64,000 bases of DNA from Trema orientale (GCA_002914845.1 JXTC01000045.1:368553-432552), one strand, 5' to 3'. Positions 1 through 12,772 are shown, numbered from the stretch's first letter. Notes: generated by a model not told the origin, from the sequence alone. Program-made: numbers and translations.

Positions 1-34
1 CCAATATATGTGTGTTTGATTCTTCTTCTTGCAG

Positions 35-497
35 CATTCACTATGTTCGTTGGCATGACTTTCCCTTTCTTTAGTGGTCTTCTTGGTTTTTTCGGAGGAT
101 TTGCTTTTGCTCCAACGACATACTTTGTAAGAAATCCTAACTTCGTATCCAATTTTAGCCAATTAAATTGCCATTCTACAAGATTTTGAAGTCTCTTTTA
201 CACGATAAAATTTTCAGCTGCCCTGCATTATGTGGCTTGCCATCTACAAACCAAAGAAATTTAGCTTATCTTGGTGGACAAACTGGGTATGTTCTTTTCG
301 GTTTTCTTATATGTTTGGATTATTCGTAGTTTCTTGCTTTGTTTTTTTCAACTTTTGATTTCTAGATATAATCTCATAGAACTGGTTTATTGTTACAGAT
401 TTGCATTGTACTTGGACTACTTTTGATTACTCTAGCACCTATTGGAGGACTTAGACAAATCATACTCAGCGCCAAGGGATACAAGTTCTACTCTTAA
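35..497 (+). CDS. LHT-type amino-acid/proton symporter, C-terminal exons (partial)
   Basis: This is the 3' end of a lysine-histidine-transporter-like (LHT, AAAP family) plasma-membrane amino-acid importer. Three exons are visible, each with proper GT-AG borders: 35-126, 218-286 and 399-497. They translate to the family's last membrane segments: a stretch containing FTMFVGMTFPFFSGLLGFFG and ending APTTYF, then LPCIMWLAIYKPKKFSLSWW, then ICIVLGLLLITLAPIGGLR. The protein ends GYKFYS with stop TAA at 495-497, the usual C-terminus of LHT1-like proteins. Everything upstream lies outside the window. No frame break is seen, so this copy could be functional, unlike its neighbour at 2151-3881. Family assignment is strong; the exact LHT member and its substrates cannot be told from the C-terminus alone. 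Confidence 0.9.
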
Positions 498-2150
498 GTC
501 ATTTATTCTACACCTAAAAGAAGGGGTCGCAAATTTGCTTATTGAAAAGCAAATTTGTAAAGAAGAGAAAAGTCAACCAATGAGGAGGACAAATGCTCAA
601 CATGGTTTTTAGTTCTCAATTTTGAAATACATAATGCTTCTCTGAGATAGAAAAATATCGCCGTGGAGTTCAAATCAACGGAGCTTTCTCAAGTCCTTTA
701 CCCTTTTTTTTCGTTGGTTTTTCTAATATTTGTACGTATACCGTTTCTTTACGTTTCTTTTCTGGAGTTTGTTGCCACAGGTGTGAAATATTTGCCCATT
801 TTAATATGCACAGATTCTTATTCTAGAACGAAATTTGGGCCATCTCTTTCGATTGAGTTTTCATTATTTTTGCGTGGAGTTTTGGTTTTTCCTTTTGGCA
901 TCTTTTCTTGGAGTTTGTTACCTTGTTTGCATACAATATCCGTGGCTGACAGTCGTGATTTTCGGCAAAGGATCACATGGTGAAAGATGTTGTGCAGTAT
1001 TGGTGTGAATAGTTTTAAATCACAGCATCAGAAAGTCCGAGAGAAACATGGCTATATATTTGTGTCTCTTTCATCTTCCCCTCATTTTCTAAAACATTCA
1101 ATTATTAGACTCTTAACACTTACGATCATAACGACTACTCTCCCAAGAACTTTTGAAGATACAAGTAAAAAATCATATGAAGACTATCTATTTATAAATG
1201 GAGCTTTATAGAGTAATATTTACCAGATAAAACTATTATGAGAAGGGAAAGTATTTATTCATGGAGCTACATAGAGTAATATTATTTACTAGATAATATT
1301 ATAATGCAGATTTACGAATATACAAATGTAGCATCAGAAAATAACAAGTACTAGCTGACAAGCTTTTGCTATCTCCGGACGGCCTTGACTTGTAATACCA
1401 TTCAACATTTTAATAAATTGTAATGCAATGAGCTTTGCTTTGAATTATTTTTCTTCCTACAAATTTTAAATAATCAAAGGCACGAACCATTTTCCTATCA
1501 TACAAACGAAACCAGCTAACTTCCAACTCACATTTACAACTATTGAGTATGGATTCACTATATAAGGCAGTGATTTAATCTTGGTTCAGCATCTTGGATA
1601 ACCATTTGACTTGAAGGGTTGAGTTTCTGTTTTGGTTTGCCAACGACTTTTGCCATTTTCTGTTCCTTGGTTGTGTCCATTTGGTGAGAGAATATATAGG
1701 TGACACTTTTCATTGACCGAATGATATATTCCCCTGAGGAAGACTAACATACAGAAGAGCCAACTTTAAGAATTCTTTAATAACTTGTAAGGTAATGTGG
1801 TGACGGATCTTCTCTTGATATTCACAAGTGCTTTCGATATCTTCTGACGCTGTTTACTTCCATAAATTCCTTCCCCCGGAAAATCTTAGGTTTATTTTCT
1901 CCACTCTTTGAAAGATTTGCAGTGCACTCTGCTATCATGTAAAGTCTAGATTTTCCCGATGAATACTCCAGTAAGATTTATGACATCCCCAGCAACGTAA
2001 GCTGCTCGATCTTGCTTCGTTGACTTAAGTACATGGAACGTGATTGAATTCTGATGAATTTCTTTGAACCTCTAGTAGCTAGTTACAAGATAACGCTTTA
2101 ATCTTGATCATTTAGTGTGCTTACAGATGTGTAACATGTGTGTATTACAG
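498..2150. other. Intergenic spacer between LHT gene and LHT pseudogene
   Basis: This holds the 3' untranslated region of the LHT gene and then AT-rich sequence. Short open frames exist at 663-983 and 987-1211, but they have no recognisable domain and look like chance. If the tandem LHT copy once had 5' exons they should lie here; I could not recognise any with confidence. Confidence 0.5.
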
Positions 2151-3881
2151 AAAACCGGGCAGGAATTGCCAGAAGATGTAGTAATATCAGAGAAGCAGAA
2201 GGAAATTGAAGATTGGCTTCCAATTACTTCATCAAGGAATGCAAAATGGTGGTACTCAGCATTCCACAATGTCCACTGCCATGGTTGGAGCTGGTGTCCT
2301 TAGTCTTCCTTTCCCAATGTCACAACTGGGGTGGTAAGTTGATAATAAAAGTCAAAAAAATCATACTCTTGAAACTGATAAACCAATCTCTATTTTCCAT
2401 TCTTGTGTAATATTTTTTCGCATTAATCCAAAAAGGGTTTCTCTCTATTTCATCCCAGGGGTCCAGGAGTGGTCATTCTGATACTATCATGCGTAATTAC
2501 TCCCGTCACCTTATGGCAAATGGTTCAGATGCGTGAAATGGTACCTGGGAAACGGTTTGACAGGTACCATGAGTTGGGTCAACATGCATTTGGTGAAATG
2601 CTTGGCCTATGGATTGTGGTGCCTTAACAACTTATTTGTGAAGTCGGTGTGGACATCGTCTACTGTGGACATCGTCTACACGGTCACTGGAGGAAAATCT
2701 CTACAGAAAGTTTATGACATAGTCTGCAAAGACAAACACTGCCATCCTCCACAGTCTCACCAAGTTCATTATGATCTTTGCGTCATGTCAATTTGTACTC
2801 GCCCACCTCCCCAACTTTAACTCCATCTCCGGCGTCTCTTTAGCCGCAGCAGTCATGCCTCTGAGGTACTCCACAACATGTATACCAAATATAACTTCAT
2901 ATCAATAATTTTGAGTCGTCATAGCATCAAAATATCATCAAAAGAAATATAATTGATTTGATGAAGAATTTATAGTTTTACTGTCGGAATTAGTTTATAG
3001 CACACAGGAGATCATTGTTGTATATCACTACAAACCTCATAAATTTCTCAAAGAATTAAAAGGTGAAAAAGGATAGGCTTATTATAACAGCTAACACGTT
3101 TGTTGTCGTTCACGTTATTGAAAGCTATCAGGCATGTCTTTCGTTATCTCCACAAAAGGGGTCATATTTGTTCTCGTTCATTCCTATTTAAGTTCTAATG
3201 GAATCTCTTGTTTCACTTTTGGTCCTTTTAGCTATAAGCAATGCCAGTGTTTGACATGATCGAAACCGTATTGGTGAAGAAACTGAAATTTAGGCCAACT
3301 TGGTACCTTCGCTTCATTTCGCAAAGTACATACGTCGGTACGTAAAATTCCACCTTTTTTCAACTCATGATTCGCATTCAAATAGACGATATTTCCTTTT
3401 TGGGAAAAAAAAATTGACAATATTTGTTTTCAGCATTCACAATGTTCATCGCCGTTACCTTCCCTTTCTTCGGGGGTCTACTGGGATTCTTCGGAGGTTT
3501 TGCTTTCTCCCCAACAACATACTTTGTAAGCCCAAAACTAATCTTTTTAGGAGTGAAATTCATACAAAAAGACTATGTAATTGCTAATTTTTCTCACTTC
3601 TGTTTGTACTTCAGCTCCCTTGCATCATGTGGCTAGCAATTTACAAGCCACAGAAGTTTAGCTTGTCTTGGTTAGTCTTAGTCAACTGGGTAAGTTTAAC
3701 TCGATTCAAATTTTGTCATTAACTAGACAAAGAACTTCAAACCAAAGGTTTATGCAATATAACCTTAACTATCATTTTCAGATATGCATCATATTGGGAG
3801 TTCTGCTAATGATTCTATCACCCATGGGAGGGCTGAGATCGATCATTCTTGAGGCCAAGGACTACCAAGTTTTACTCTTAG
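2151..3881 (+). pseudogene. Decayed tandem copy of the LHT amino-acid transporter
   Basis: This second LHT-like gene is clearly broken. Exon 2151-2333 encodes the N-terminal motif ending [20 protein letters not shown], followed by HNV. A one-base insertion in the cytosine run at 2273-2274 then throws the frame before the [13 protein letters not shown] region. The next exon, from 2459, carries GPGVVILILSCVITPVTLW. It then has CAA changed to TAA at 2625-2627 and a 16-base tandem duplication (2648-2663 repeated at 2664-2679). The central exon sequence, about 100 codons, is missing between roughly 2870 and 3077. Later exons survive: HVIESYQ near 3110-3130, MPVFDMIETVLVKKLKF from 3242, the FFGGLLGFFGGFAF exon ending at 3523, and two C-terminal exons. 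One extra C just before the end destroys DYKFYS; the old stop TAG is at 3879-3881. It is not expected to make a transporter. Confidence 0.92.
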
Positions 3882-4420
3882 GGAGAAGATGGCTCAGTGC
3901 AACAGTCCAAATTTCAACACTCGCTGTCTCAACTCTGAACTGAGAAAAAAAGTAACGTACCAAGAGAATAAGCCTGCCCTCTGCACGTGCCATCACTGCC
4001 ATGTTGAATGTATTGCATATTCCATAATCAAATTTTAAATGTAATTCAGGAAATCGAAATCATGAAATGCTTCTCTTCTTGGCTCTTGCTAAATAGTCAT
4101 TATGCAACAATTAAATTGTTAAATATACATCAAAATGAGGATGAAAAAGAAAAGGAGAAAAAACGAATTCAGCAAAGCAAAATGGCATTGTGTCATATAT
4201 CCAATTTCCCATAATAGAAGTAACAAGAAGATAAGACATAAAGATACCCTGCAAACTGATACTAAAATCAACCCTAAACCCACCAACCCATCATTCTAAA
4301 TCACTATTCAGAAACCCTCATTATCTCAGAACAAAGGCAAGGCAATGAGCATTTGAGTATGAGTTTTATACCCGAATCCGAAAAAGGTTAAAAGGCCCCA
4401 TTTTGTCGTATTCATTGGTT
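3882..4420. other. Spacer between LHT pseudogene and TLC gene
   Basis: AT-rich sequence containing the former 3' flank of the LHT pseudogene and, at its right end, the 3' untranslated region of the minus-strand TLC gene. No other feature is supported. Confidence 0.5.
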
Positions 4421-5176
4421 CTATCTAGCTTTCTTCTCCAATTTCCCTGTTCTGACTCTGTACAACTCAACCCAAAGATTCGTAATCCAAAGAATACTGA
4501 CTGAAATGGCCGTGAGCACCACAACAATCCAAGAAACCCAAACCCACCTGGGAATCACTCCATCGGCCGCGCCGCTCAAGTAAAAGAGGCCCATTTGGTA
4601 CAAAAAGTAAGGCCCGGCGAAACCACGAACGACAGAGTACAAAGCATAGAAAGGAGGTGACAAGAGATCGTACACTCTGGCGGCGAACTCAACGTCGCCT
4701 CTCCGGGCGTTGGCGAGCGTCCACGTGTTCTGGCAGAAGCTGGTGACCTCGGCGAGGATGAGGAGGGAGAGGATGGCGAAGGCGCCGTGGGAGACGAGGT
4801 AGCGGCACGTGACGAAGACGAAGAGCGTGGCCAAGTGGTGACCGATGAAGAGCAAGTCCCCGGGGACGAAGATGACGTAGTGAAGAAGATCCATGAGGAA
4901 GTAAGCGATGCTGTAATCGAGAACCAGGTTCTGGAACTCCGTATTGGGGGAAGCGAAGCCGCGATTCGGGTCGGCGAATATGGCTCCGGTGGCCAAGAAA
5001 ACCGCCGGTGTGCCGTGAAAGAAGGAGATTAGGCAGCTCGAAGCTTCGGGTCGGATCTTAGGGCTCCAATTGCGGAAGACGAGGAACTGGGCTATGAGAT
5101 AGATGAGGACGAAGAAGGAGAGGAAAAGAGGGAGAGTCGGTGGAGACTGGAATTGGAACTGGGCTTGGGTTTCCAT
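4421..5176 (-). CDS. TLC-domain (TRAM/LAG1/CLN8) membrane protein, 251 aa
   Basis: This single-exon gene encodes a 251-residue, very hydrophobic protein of the TLC family. It resembles the plant TLC-domain proteins annotated At5g14285 and At3g27270 in Arabidopsis rather than the longer LAG1 ceramide synthases. About six membrane segments are visible: residues ~15-33, ~50-66, ~85-105, ~115-145, ~175-195 and ~215-240. The family-type motif DLLHYVIFVPGDLLFIGHHL, with a double histidine near residues 113-114, lies between the third and fourth segments. A basic tail (KLEKKAR) ends the protein and could be an ER-type dilysine-like signal. TLC proteins act in membrane-lipid synthesis, transport or sensing; the substrate of this subgroup is not established. 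The start ATG at 5174-5176 opens the only long frame. Its nearest codon-level neighbour is the GTE gene on the same strand. The 5' side has CT/GA-rich leader sequence. Confidence 0.88.
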   Translation of the reverse strand: METQAQFQFQSPPTLPLFLSFFVLIYLIAQFLVFRNWSPKIRPEASSCLISFFHGTPAVFLATGAIFADPNRGFASPNTEFQNLVLDYSIAYFLMDLLHYVIFVPGDLLFIGHHLATLFVFVTCRYLVSHGAFAILSLLILAEVTSFCQNTWTLANARRGDVEFAARVYDLLSPPFYALYSVVRGFAGPYFLYQMGLFYLSGAADGVIPRWVWVSWIVVVLTAISVSILWITNLWVELYRVRTGKLEKKAR

Positions 5177-6297
5177 GGAAACCCCTTCTGAGATTTGAGA
5201 TTTTTTTTAAGAGCTTTCCAAATTCGAATTAGGGTTTTGGATTTTGAGAAATTGGGGGAAATGAAATGAGTTTCAGAGGAATGAAATGTAGATATAGGGA
5301 AGGGGGTTTATCGAGGAGGAGTTCGTTTTGTGAGTTTCAAGACTAAAACGACCCCAGCTGATGGAGAAGAAGAAGAAGAAGGAGTGAATCTCAATGAAGG
5401 AGACGGAGGCTCCCAGGTGTGAAACGTCGTCGTTTGGTTCAGGAATTTTTTTAATGGGCTTTTTTTTTTTTTCTTTTTTTTTTCCAACCTACCCAAACCC
5501 AACCCAACTACGTCTCCTAGCTGTTCTCTCTCCCACCCAGAAATTATTTAATGGGCTTGCGTCACCTACCTACCCAACAACTACATCCACTATTGTACTT
5601 TTTCTAGTAAAGGTTCATTTACGTTTTCGCCCCCTAAATTTTGTAATTAATAGATGTTGAAGTTTTATTGTTAAAAAAAAAAAAATAGAAAAGTTAGCTC
5701 ATTAGTTTTATGTTTTTTATTTTATTTATACGAAATTTATTAAAAAAAATATTTTGTATGAAATAATATTTAATATTTTGCAGTATATTTTTATAAAAAA
5801 ATTAATTAATAAAATCAATTTCCTCTCAAACAAATTTAGTTAACGTGTTTTAGAATATCTCACCCCTATTTTTTGTCGGACACGTTCATTTAGATAAGGT
5901 CCACATTGGATTGGACCTATCTCAATTGATAATGGAGATGCGTCACACATGCTAGTACCTTTCTTTTGTGCATATTCTTTGATTATATCTAACCGGGGAG
6001 GTTAAAAATTTATTAACAAATTTGACAAGGAATTTCCGGAAACTGAATGTAACAGTAGTTAACAAATTTATCCAAGTTTATGTTTACGTGAATTCTTTCT
6101 TAAACTGGTTGTCAAAAATATAACAAAATAGCTGATTTTGTTACCGTTTGCAAGTATGTATTTGTAATTCCCAAAAAGACAACGTGAATATAAGGACAAA
6201 GGCAAAATGTTCTCTCATTGCCTTTATTTCTTAAATAGTATTTCATTTCTGTTTATAGACAACTAAACCGTAGACCTTGTCTTTCTATTAATATATT
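5177..6297. other. AT-rich intergenic spacer
   Basis: Promoter side of the TLC gene. It includes pyrimidine runs near 5460-5490 and poly(A) runs near 5670. No gene is visible. Confidence 0.4.
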
Positions 6298-6817
6298 GGA
6301 TAAATAACCTTATTATAAAGAAATTTTCACTTTGAACCTTAAATTTTAAATTATGTCTTCTTAAACTATAAAAAATGTTTCATATTAGTCGTTCTTCTTA
6401 TACATTTTGTTTTCTTATACATTTTGTTTGATTCTTATCAGAATGAGCACACGAGTTGCATTTCTCATTCTATATAAGTGAATTTAACAAAATATCACAT
6501 TTTGGACAAATACATATCACATTATTGCCCAATATACAATTAATTTTTTATCCAACCAATCATTTTTCAAATTGCTTTAATTCATATTTTAATCTATTTA
6601 TAAGGTTAAATTCTACTTTTGAAAGTGAAGTAAGTGTAACAGAATAGCAAATGCTTTTCATGTGCTCATTAGGATAAGAATAAAACAAAATATATAACAA
6701 AAAAGACTAAAAACAACACTCTTCTAATAGTTTGAGGACCAAAATAGCGCAATTTAAAATTTAAGAATGAAAATAAGACTTTTATCATATTTTAGAGACC
6801 AACATGATCACTTATCC
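6298..6817. mobile_element. MITE-like element with long imperfect inverted arms (~520 bp)
   Basis: The two halves are imperfect reverse complements. Left end GGATAAATAACC pairs with right end GATCACTTATCC. Further in, TTCTTATCAGAATGAGCACA (about 6430-6455) matches the complement of the block around 6655-6680. No coding frame lies inside. A 4-base TATT is found on both sides (6294-6297 and 6818-6821), but this is too short to prove a target duplication. Likely a non-autonomous foldback DNA transposon; superfamily unknown. Confidence 0.6.
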
Positions 6818-7899
6818 TATTATGTTTGTACAGCAAACTCAATGAGTTTTAAATTTCAACAAAATAATTCATAATTAGAAGTCGGTGCACTAGTTCAACA
6901 GATAAGTTGACCGTTCATTACACGCAAAAAAAAAATGGCCTAACATAGATTATCGGCCATTGCTATACCATAGAATTTGTTGGCATCACTCTTGACAAGA
7001 GGTCCAATTCTGAATTTCTAATATTGTTCTACAAATTAGAAAACCCTCACATTGATATTATGGTGTTTTTATTTGTTTCACCTGAAATGATAATACGGTG
7101 TTAGAAGTTCTAGCCATTATTATAATAGTAAGAAAAGGACTGTCAAAAAACGATAATAAGAAGAATAAGAAAAGGTTGTCGGGAGAAAACGACAAATTTT
7201 ATATACCGAAGAAAAGCATATACATGAAAACCAGGGCGATGACTGCCTGACTGGACATTGCCGATACCATATCTGCTCACGTCTAAGAATCATATGCTCA
7301 AATGGATCAATCTTCCCAATCGAAATCAGCACCAACCTTTTTTTCATTACACTATCTTTCATTTTTCTTTCTTTCTTGTTTGGATAATAATTGTCATCTC
7401 GCTATCAACCGACTTTTCCACAAGACATAATGCGAAAAATAAAAAAGAAATACAGCACATACTAAAATGAGATGAATCTAAAAGCTTCCTGCTTACGATA
7501 GAAAACGAGTGTTTTCTGTAATTTAATTAGAAAACATCCATAAGCTTCCTGCTTCCAGTGACGAGAGGGATTCACACACCTAATACTGTGAGGACCAAAA
7601 TTGCTAAACAAAGGTCAAAAACATAGCCCAGATGCAAGACTCCGCTATGATAGTTTACCTCATCTAAGCTGTCATCAACTCAATGCTCACGTAAAATAAT
7701 CGTAACTAAGTATATATACACTCTTCTGTGATTGCTTGTCATGTCTCTAGAAGCACCCATAACAATGAACAAGAACTTAAGCTCCCTTTGGGTAACATTA
7801 ACCAAGTACTCGGACAAAATTTTTTTTTTCTTTTTCCAATTTTAGTAACAAATATCATATTCTTGTTTCCCAATTCAGTCATTAATACAAAAGCAGTAC
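6818..7899. other. AT-rich intergenic spacer and 3' flank of the GTE gene
   Basis: No coding potential is recognised. The right end holds the 3' untranslated region of the minus-strand bromodomain gene. Confidence 0.4.
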
Positions 7900-10800
7900 C
7901 TAATCAATTTCCCCCTCTTCTATATTGTCTACGATATTAGGAACACAAGGTAGCTCACCTTCTTCCTCATCTTCATCCTCCTTCATGAACAAACCAAGTT
8001 GTTCCAAGGCGTTACTGCCCCCAAACTTAAAACCTCCTAAGCCATCCTGTGAATGATCTGGGCTCGTTTCGTCTACGGAGCTAGGTAACTGCTCTGCAGG
8101 GGCAGTCCTAAGCATTTCTAAATCTTCCAGAAACCGAGAGTTCTCATTAATTTCAACAGTCTTTTCGATCTGCATAAATGCCAGAGGTTCGAATGAAAAT
8201 CCAAGCACGGTCATACTCTCCCAAAAAAGATGTGAACAATTACCTGTAGCAATGCCTGCCGCGCTGCTTCTCTCTCAAGCTCCCTCTTCCGTTTAGCCTC
8301 AGCAGCGGCTTCTTCTTCAGCCCGTCTTCGAGCATCTTCAGCAGCCTTTGCTTCAGCTTGTAACCGTGCTTTTTCTGGACATACATTGGCAAAGAAAATA
8401 GAAATAATATATGTCAGTCTCCATTTGTTTAATCACGACACATTTGCGCATCTGAAGTCATCCTCTTGTGCAGCCAAAAAGCATATACATACATCTCGAT
8501 TCATCCTTACATGCACAATGGCATACATACAACGCACAAAAGTAAACAAAGAAGATAAAAAGTCTGTAGCAACCTTTTCTCCGCTGCAGTTCAAGCTCCT
8601 CCCTCTCCCGCCGCAACTTCTCAGGATCCCCCTTATCACCCTGAGCTCAGCCAGACCAGATTTGCACAAAATATCAGAGAGGAGAAAATGGACATGTAAA
8701 AATAGGACAAGTATAAAAGTAGGCCAAAATTGAAACCCACCTCATTAAGAGTTTTCTCCCTGGCTCTTAAAATAGTATCAGCGAAACGATTCTTCAATAG
8801 AGCAGCCCTGTACTGCTTCTCAGGGGAGACCTGCCTCCCACTTGGAGCACCGTCCGCTAATTTATTTTTTTATGACAGATCAGTCAGATGATTCCCCAAA
8901 ACCAAAAGCAGAACAGTTTTCTTTCTAATTCTTGTGCTTACCATCTTGGCGGCTGTCTGATTCAACAGAGCCTGGTTTTTGCTCAGAAGGTTGTTCAACT
9001 TGGTCCAAGCCACTATCAGTCTCTGTATAATCCCAGGACTTAGCAAATTTACAAAATATTTTATTTTAATCCTAAAAACAAAAATTGAGTCTACAAACAA
9101 CAGTTGTAGACTGTTTTTAAATCACCGGCGCTGGCACAAATCTTCTATAATGAACTCCAAACAAATCATATTAATGCTATAAATAGAAGAAATCTTTGAA
9201 CAAGATGATTGCGGCAGTGAAAATACAATTATGTTTACCCATCGCTTTACAATCCAATCTTGTCTTGTCCATTTTATGACTTTTTGTGAAAGAGGAACTA
9301 AAGATCAGAATTATCTTGGTGCAGTTAAAAATTAGAAGGATGTGATCCCAAAGAAAAGAACTTACGATTTCTTTCATTCAGATCACTAATAGTTGTCTTT
9401 TGGTCTAATTCAGCTCCACAGTCCAAGGTTTCAGGCACCTGAAGGATACAACTAACTATTCACTATTGCCCCACACAAACTCAATGAGTGAGGAAAAAAA
9501 AAAAAAAGGCACAATAAATCAACAAAGCGTCCATCTTGAGAAGTAAATATTATTAACTTGTATTTAATTTGAAACAAAATCAAGTGCCAGATACCTTAGA
9601 TGCATCAACTAATGTTGAGGCCTTAGCATCATCACACTCACCGTCGGAAGGACAGCTGGACTCTGAATCTGTGAATCATACACAAGAATTTCTGCACTAA
9701 GTTTTTATGCATACACTAACTTAAGGTAATATTAACCCTAAAACAATAATAGTAAATCTAGGACAATTTGAAGATCTAATCACATAAGCTATTAACCTAT
9801 TAACTAAAGAACGATTAAGATCAGTAAGTTCAAGCAAAATTACAGGGAATCCAGAAGAGAAGGGAAAACAAAAGCCACCAGCAGATAATATTAGAACAGA
9901 ACATAACAAGCACAATTTACCACTGGAGCTGTCTGAACTGAAAGATTTACTGATCCTATGGCCTGTATCATTTTCTATCTCCAAAGCGGGACAGCTTGAG
10001 ACAGGAGGCTCATTTCCTCCAATATCAACGTCTTCATCGGTTTGGTCATTTCCTGAAAAAATGCACAATACGTGTGAATTGTGAAAAACAAGTATAAAAA
10101 GATTCAATTTCAACAACATGTGACAAACATACAAATTGATTTTTTGAAATATAAACATGATACCAGTTATTGGAGCATCACCTTTGCATGGTTGCATGGA
10201 TGAATTGCTCAAACCTGAGTCATGCAAAAGCTACAAGAGATAATATCAACGCAATAAGTTTGCTTAGCGTTTCTATAGAGGCATAGAAAGATAAAAATTT
10301 ATCAAGGTTTTTTAGTAGGAAAAGAGAAACGTGTACTAGTATGTACCTCTATCTCGCAGGGTTCAGCTTGTGACTGATTTTTCTGCTTCTCTTCCAAGTA
10401 TTCGTCTAGAAGCTTACGCAATGTAAATAGAGTATCATCACTAAGTTCATCAATATCAATCTCAATCTCATCCTCTACAGAGTCCTTGCCATTTGAACTA
10501 TTTTCCCTCAAGAATTCAATTATATGTAAAGGCATCTCACTCAGCAAAGATTCTAACTCCCTGCCCAGATTGTGTCTCTCCTCCTCAGTCATCACTCTTT
10601 TAGCAGGCTGAGGCTCTTGCCTTTCCTTGGGTTGTGTTGAGATAATTTTCCTCTTTTTCGAGGGGGGGTTTGGCTTAGCCATTTCCAAGTCATAACCAGA
10701 ACCTGATTTTTCAGGTAATGGTTGTGAATCAAGTTTTGGCAGCTTTTTCTCAATAGCTTTCCACCTCACTTCAAAATATTTATTAAGAGTATCCGCCATT

Positions 10801-11573
10801 ATGTGGACATCATTTCCAGGCGGATTATAGGTCATTGCATTTGTGAAGGTAAGTCTCACATCAGCGGAAAACTCCATCGGGTTTGAGTATGATCCTGAAG
10901 CTATCTTGCGCTTCACTGTTCCCAAATCCATCGGATGCTTGATAACGGTGTAATAATCCGGAATATTCAACTTCACTGCATCGACAGGGCTATTAAAAAC
11001 CCAGCCATACTGATGTGACATCAATCGTCCTAACAGTGTCTCACATTGTTTCAACAGCATCACAGTTGAAGTGCTAGGTGCTGAAGTCTGATTTGCTGAA
11101 TCAACCTTCCCAGATGCCCGCGCTTTTTTACCTCCATTCTTCGAAATTTTCCCCTGACCAGAAGTTAACATTGATGATTTCTGGAAGTTTTCAATCTGAG
11201 CCCCATTGTGTCCATTGCTACAGCTAAGAATGTCACTGGAAGAAGACATCGCAACTCCATTACCCTTCTGCAATTCAACTTTCTTCTGAAGTCCTCGAAT
11301 CTGTCCAAGTTCCATTCTCAACCTGTGTAATAAATCCTTTCTCTCAGATGGCAACATATTCGACAAGGGAAGAACTTGCTTGGGAATATAAAAACTGCCA
11401 CCCTTGTTAGAATTCAAACTTAAGCACTTCCTAGTCAGGGCGCTTGAATCCACTGAGGCAGCAATTTCCATGTCAATTCGTCCTGAGCTACCTGAACCCT
11501 CGGATTCACCAGCTGTCTGAATGGCATTCCCATAATATTTTCCCGGAAACCCGTTTGCCTTGGTCACCATCAT
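7900..11573 (-). CDS. GTE8/GTE10-like bromodomain-NET transcription factor
   Basis: A BET-type chromatin reader of the plant GTE (global transcription factor group E) family, closest to GTE8/GTE10. I assemble ten coding exons, all phase-consistent: 10347-11573, 10164-10230, 9921-10052, 9595-9668, 9366-9438, 8942-9022, 8741-8856, 8574-8640, 8244-8374 and 7900-8169. They give about 745 residues. The N-terminus has [13 protein letters not shown], typical of GTE8. The bromodomain (~residues 171-278) includes the acetyl-lysine-binding asparagine in the MTYNPPG motif. A basic stretch KKRKI is a likely nuclear signal. The NET domain (~327-396) ends in an acidic helix. Later exons encode [20 protein letters not shown], an Ala/Arg/Glu-rich coiled coil, and the acidic tail ending EEGEID. 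Two adjacent ATGs (11571-11573 and 11568-11570) are possible starts. GTE proteins bind acetylated histones and tune transcription in the nucleus. Confidence 0.93.
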
Positions 11574-12660
11574 AACCAATATCACAGCACACCACTCTGT
11601 TGATCCTTTCCAATATCTATGGACTATTTTCTATAACGATACAAACCCGACCATCAATCCTCAAAGTATTTCTGCATATGTATCAACCATGGAATCAACA
11701 TTACCATCTCTGGTTGTCGCAATATTCCCAACTCAACACTCATGTCAAAGGGTTTGATTGGTTTTTGAGAATGAAAGAACTAGATCAAAGAATATGGGAA
11801 GCCAACAGTTTTGGCTCATTTAATTTCATACTTAAAAAAATGCAATTTTCTAAGCTAAAAAGAACAAAAATGGTTCATTTTATAATTTATTTTCTCTTTA
11901 ATTTCTCTATTTACCCAAAACAATGGGGAGAAACCTAAAACCCTAGAAAGCACATAAATTTCTTTGATTCCGAAATTATTTTCCGCACGAAAACCGAAAA
12001 TGTAAATTCAATACATGAAATTTTGAAAAATAAAAAGACCCAAATTGAGATTTAAGCATGAGAAATTTTCCGACACTTGAAGCTGTTATCAAGAACCAAA
12101 TCGAAAGCTTTATAAAATCGCCACAAACTTGTGAATAGAACAAAATTTATTCCAAAGCTGAAAATCATCCAAAACCCTAAACCATTTACCGGTGGCTAGT
12201 GGGTTGGGTCCGGTCGGGTAGCACAATGGCGCTGAAACCCTAGTTCCGCGATAAACTGAAGATCTTCGGCGCCGAATAGAATAGGAAGATAACTTAAGGG
12301 GCCTGCCTCTTCCCTGGGGAACTTCAGAGAACGAAACAAATAGAATCCGCGACTCAAAACCACCAAAAACCCAAGAAAATTTACCAGCCGCAATTGGTCG
12401 GCCGCCCAAATCGAAAAAAATTCAAACCGTTCCTCTGCGACTAACACAAAATCTTCCACCGAATTGAACACGAAGATAACTTTTTTCAGGTACGGAATCA
12501 ATTACACAGCCCTAGATCGGGAATTCACACCATGAAAAGACTCAAGATTCAAGCGCTGGCCCAACTCGAAGGTATCCAAATAACTCAAATGGAGATCGAG
12601 AGAGAGAGAGAGAGAGAATGAGATAGAGAGTACCGAGCTACCAAAACCCTAAGAAAACTG
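11574..12660 (-). other. 5' leader (with probable intron) of the GTE gene
   Basis: The stretch upstream of the GTE start has no recognisable coding exon. Open frames at 12110-12501 on the minus strand lack domains and probably lie in leader or intron sequence. The transcription start is likely near the GA-repeat at 12599-12618, by analogy with long leaders in this family. Exact exon borders need transcript data. Confidence 0.4.
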
Positions 12661-12772
12661 CACGAACTGAAGCCCCAAATTGGATCGCGAACCGGACCGA
12701 GAGATGAAGAAAGGACCTTCAATGATGAGCTCTGGAGCCCATTTAACCATGGAGAAAGAGGAGAGAGAAAGC

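Noticed and set aside
663..983. 106-aa hydrophobic open frame
   Set aside because: It starts with GTG, has no domain, and lies in AT/T-rich 3' flank of the LHT gene; Phe/Leu richness follows from T-rich DNA.
4787..5032. Acidic 81-aa open frame on the plus strand
   Set aside because: It is antisense to the well-supported TLC gene, whose reverse complement yields Glu/Asp-rich codons.
12110..12501. Two overlapping ~100-aa minus-strand frames
   Set aside because: They lie in the GTE leader region and show no recognisable domain or conserved start.
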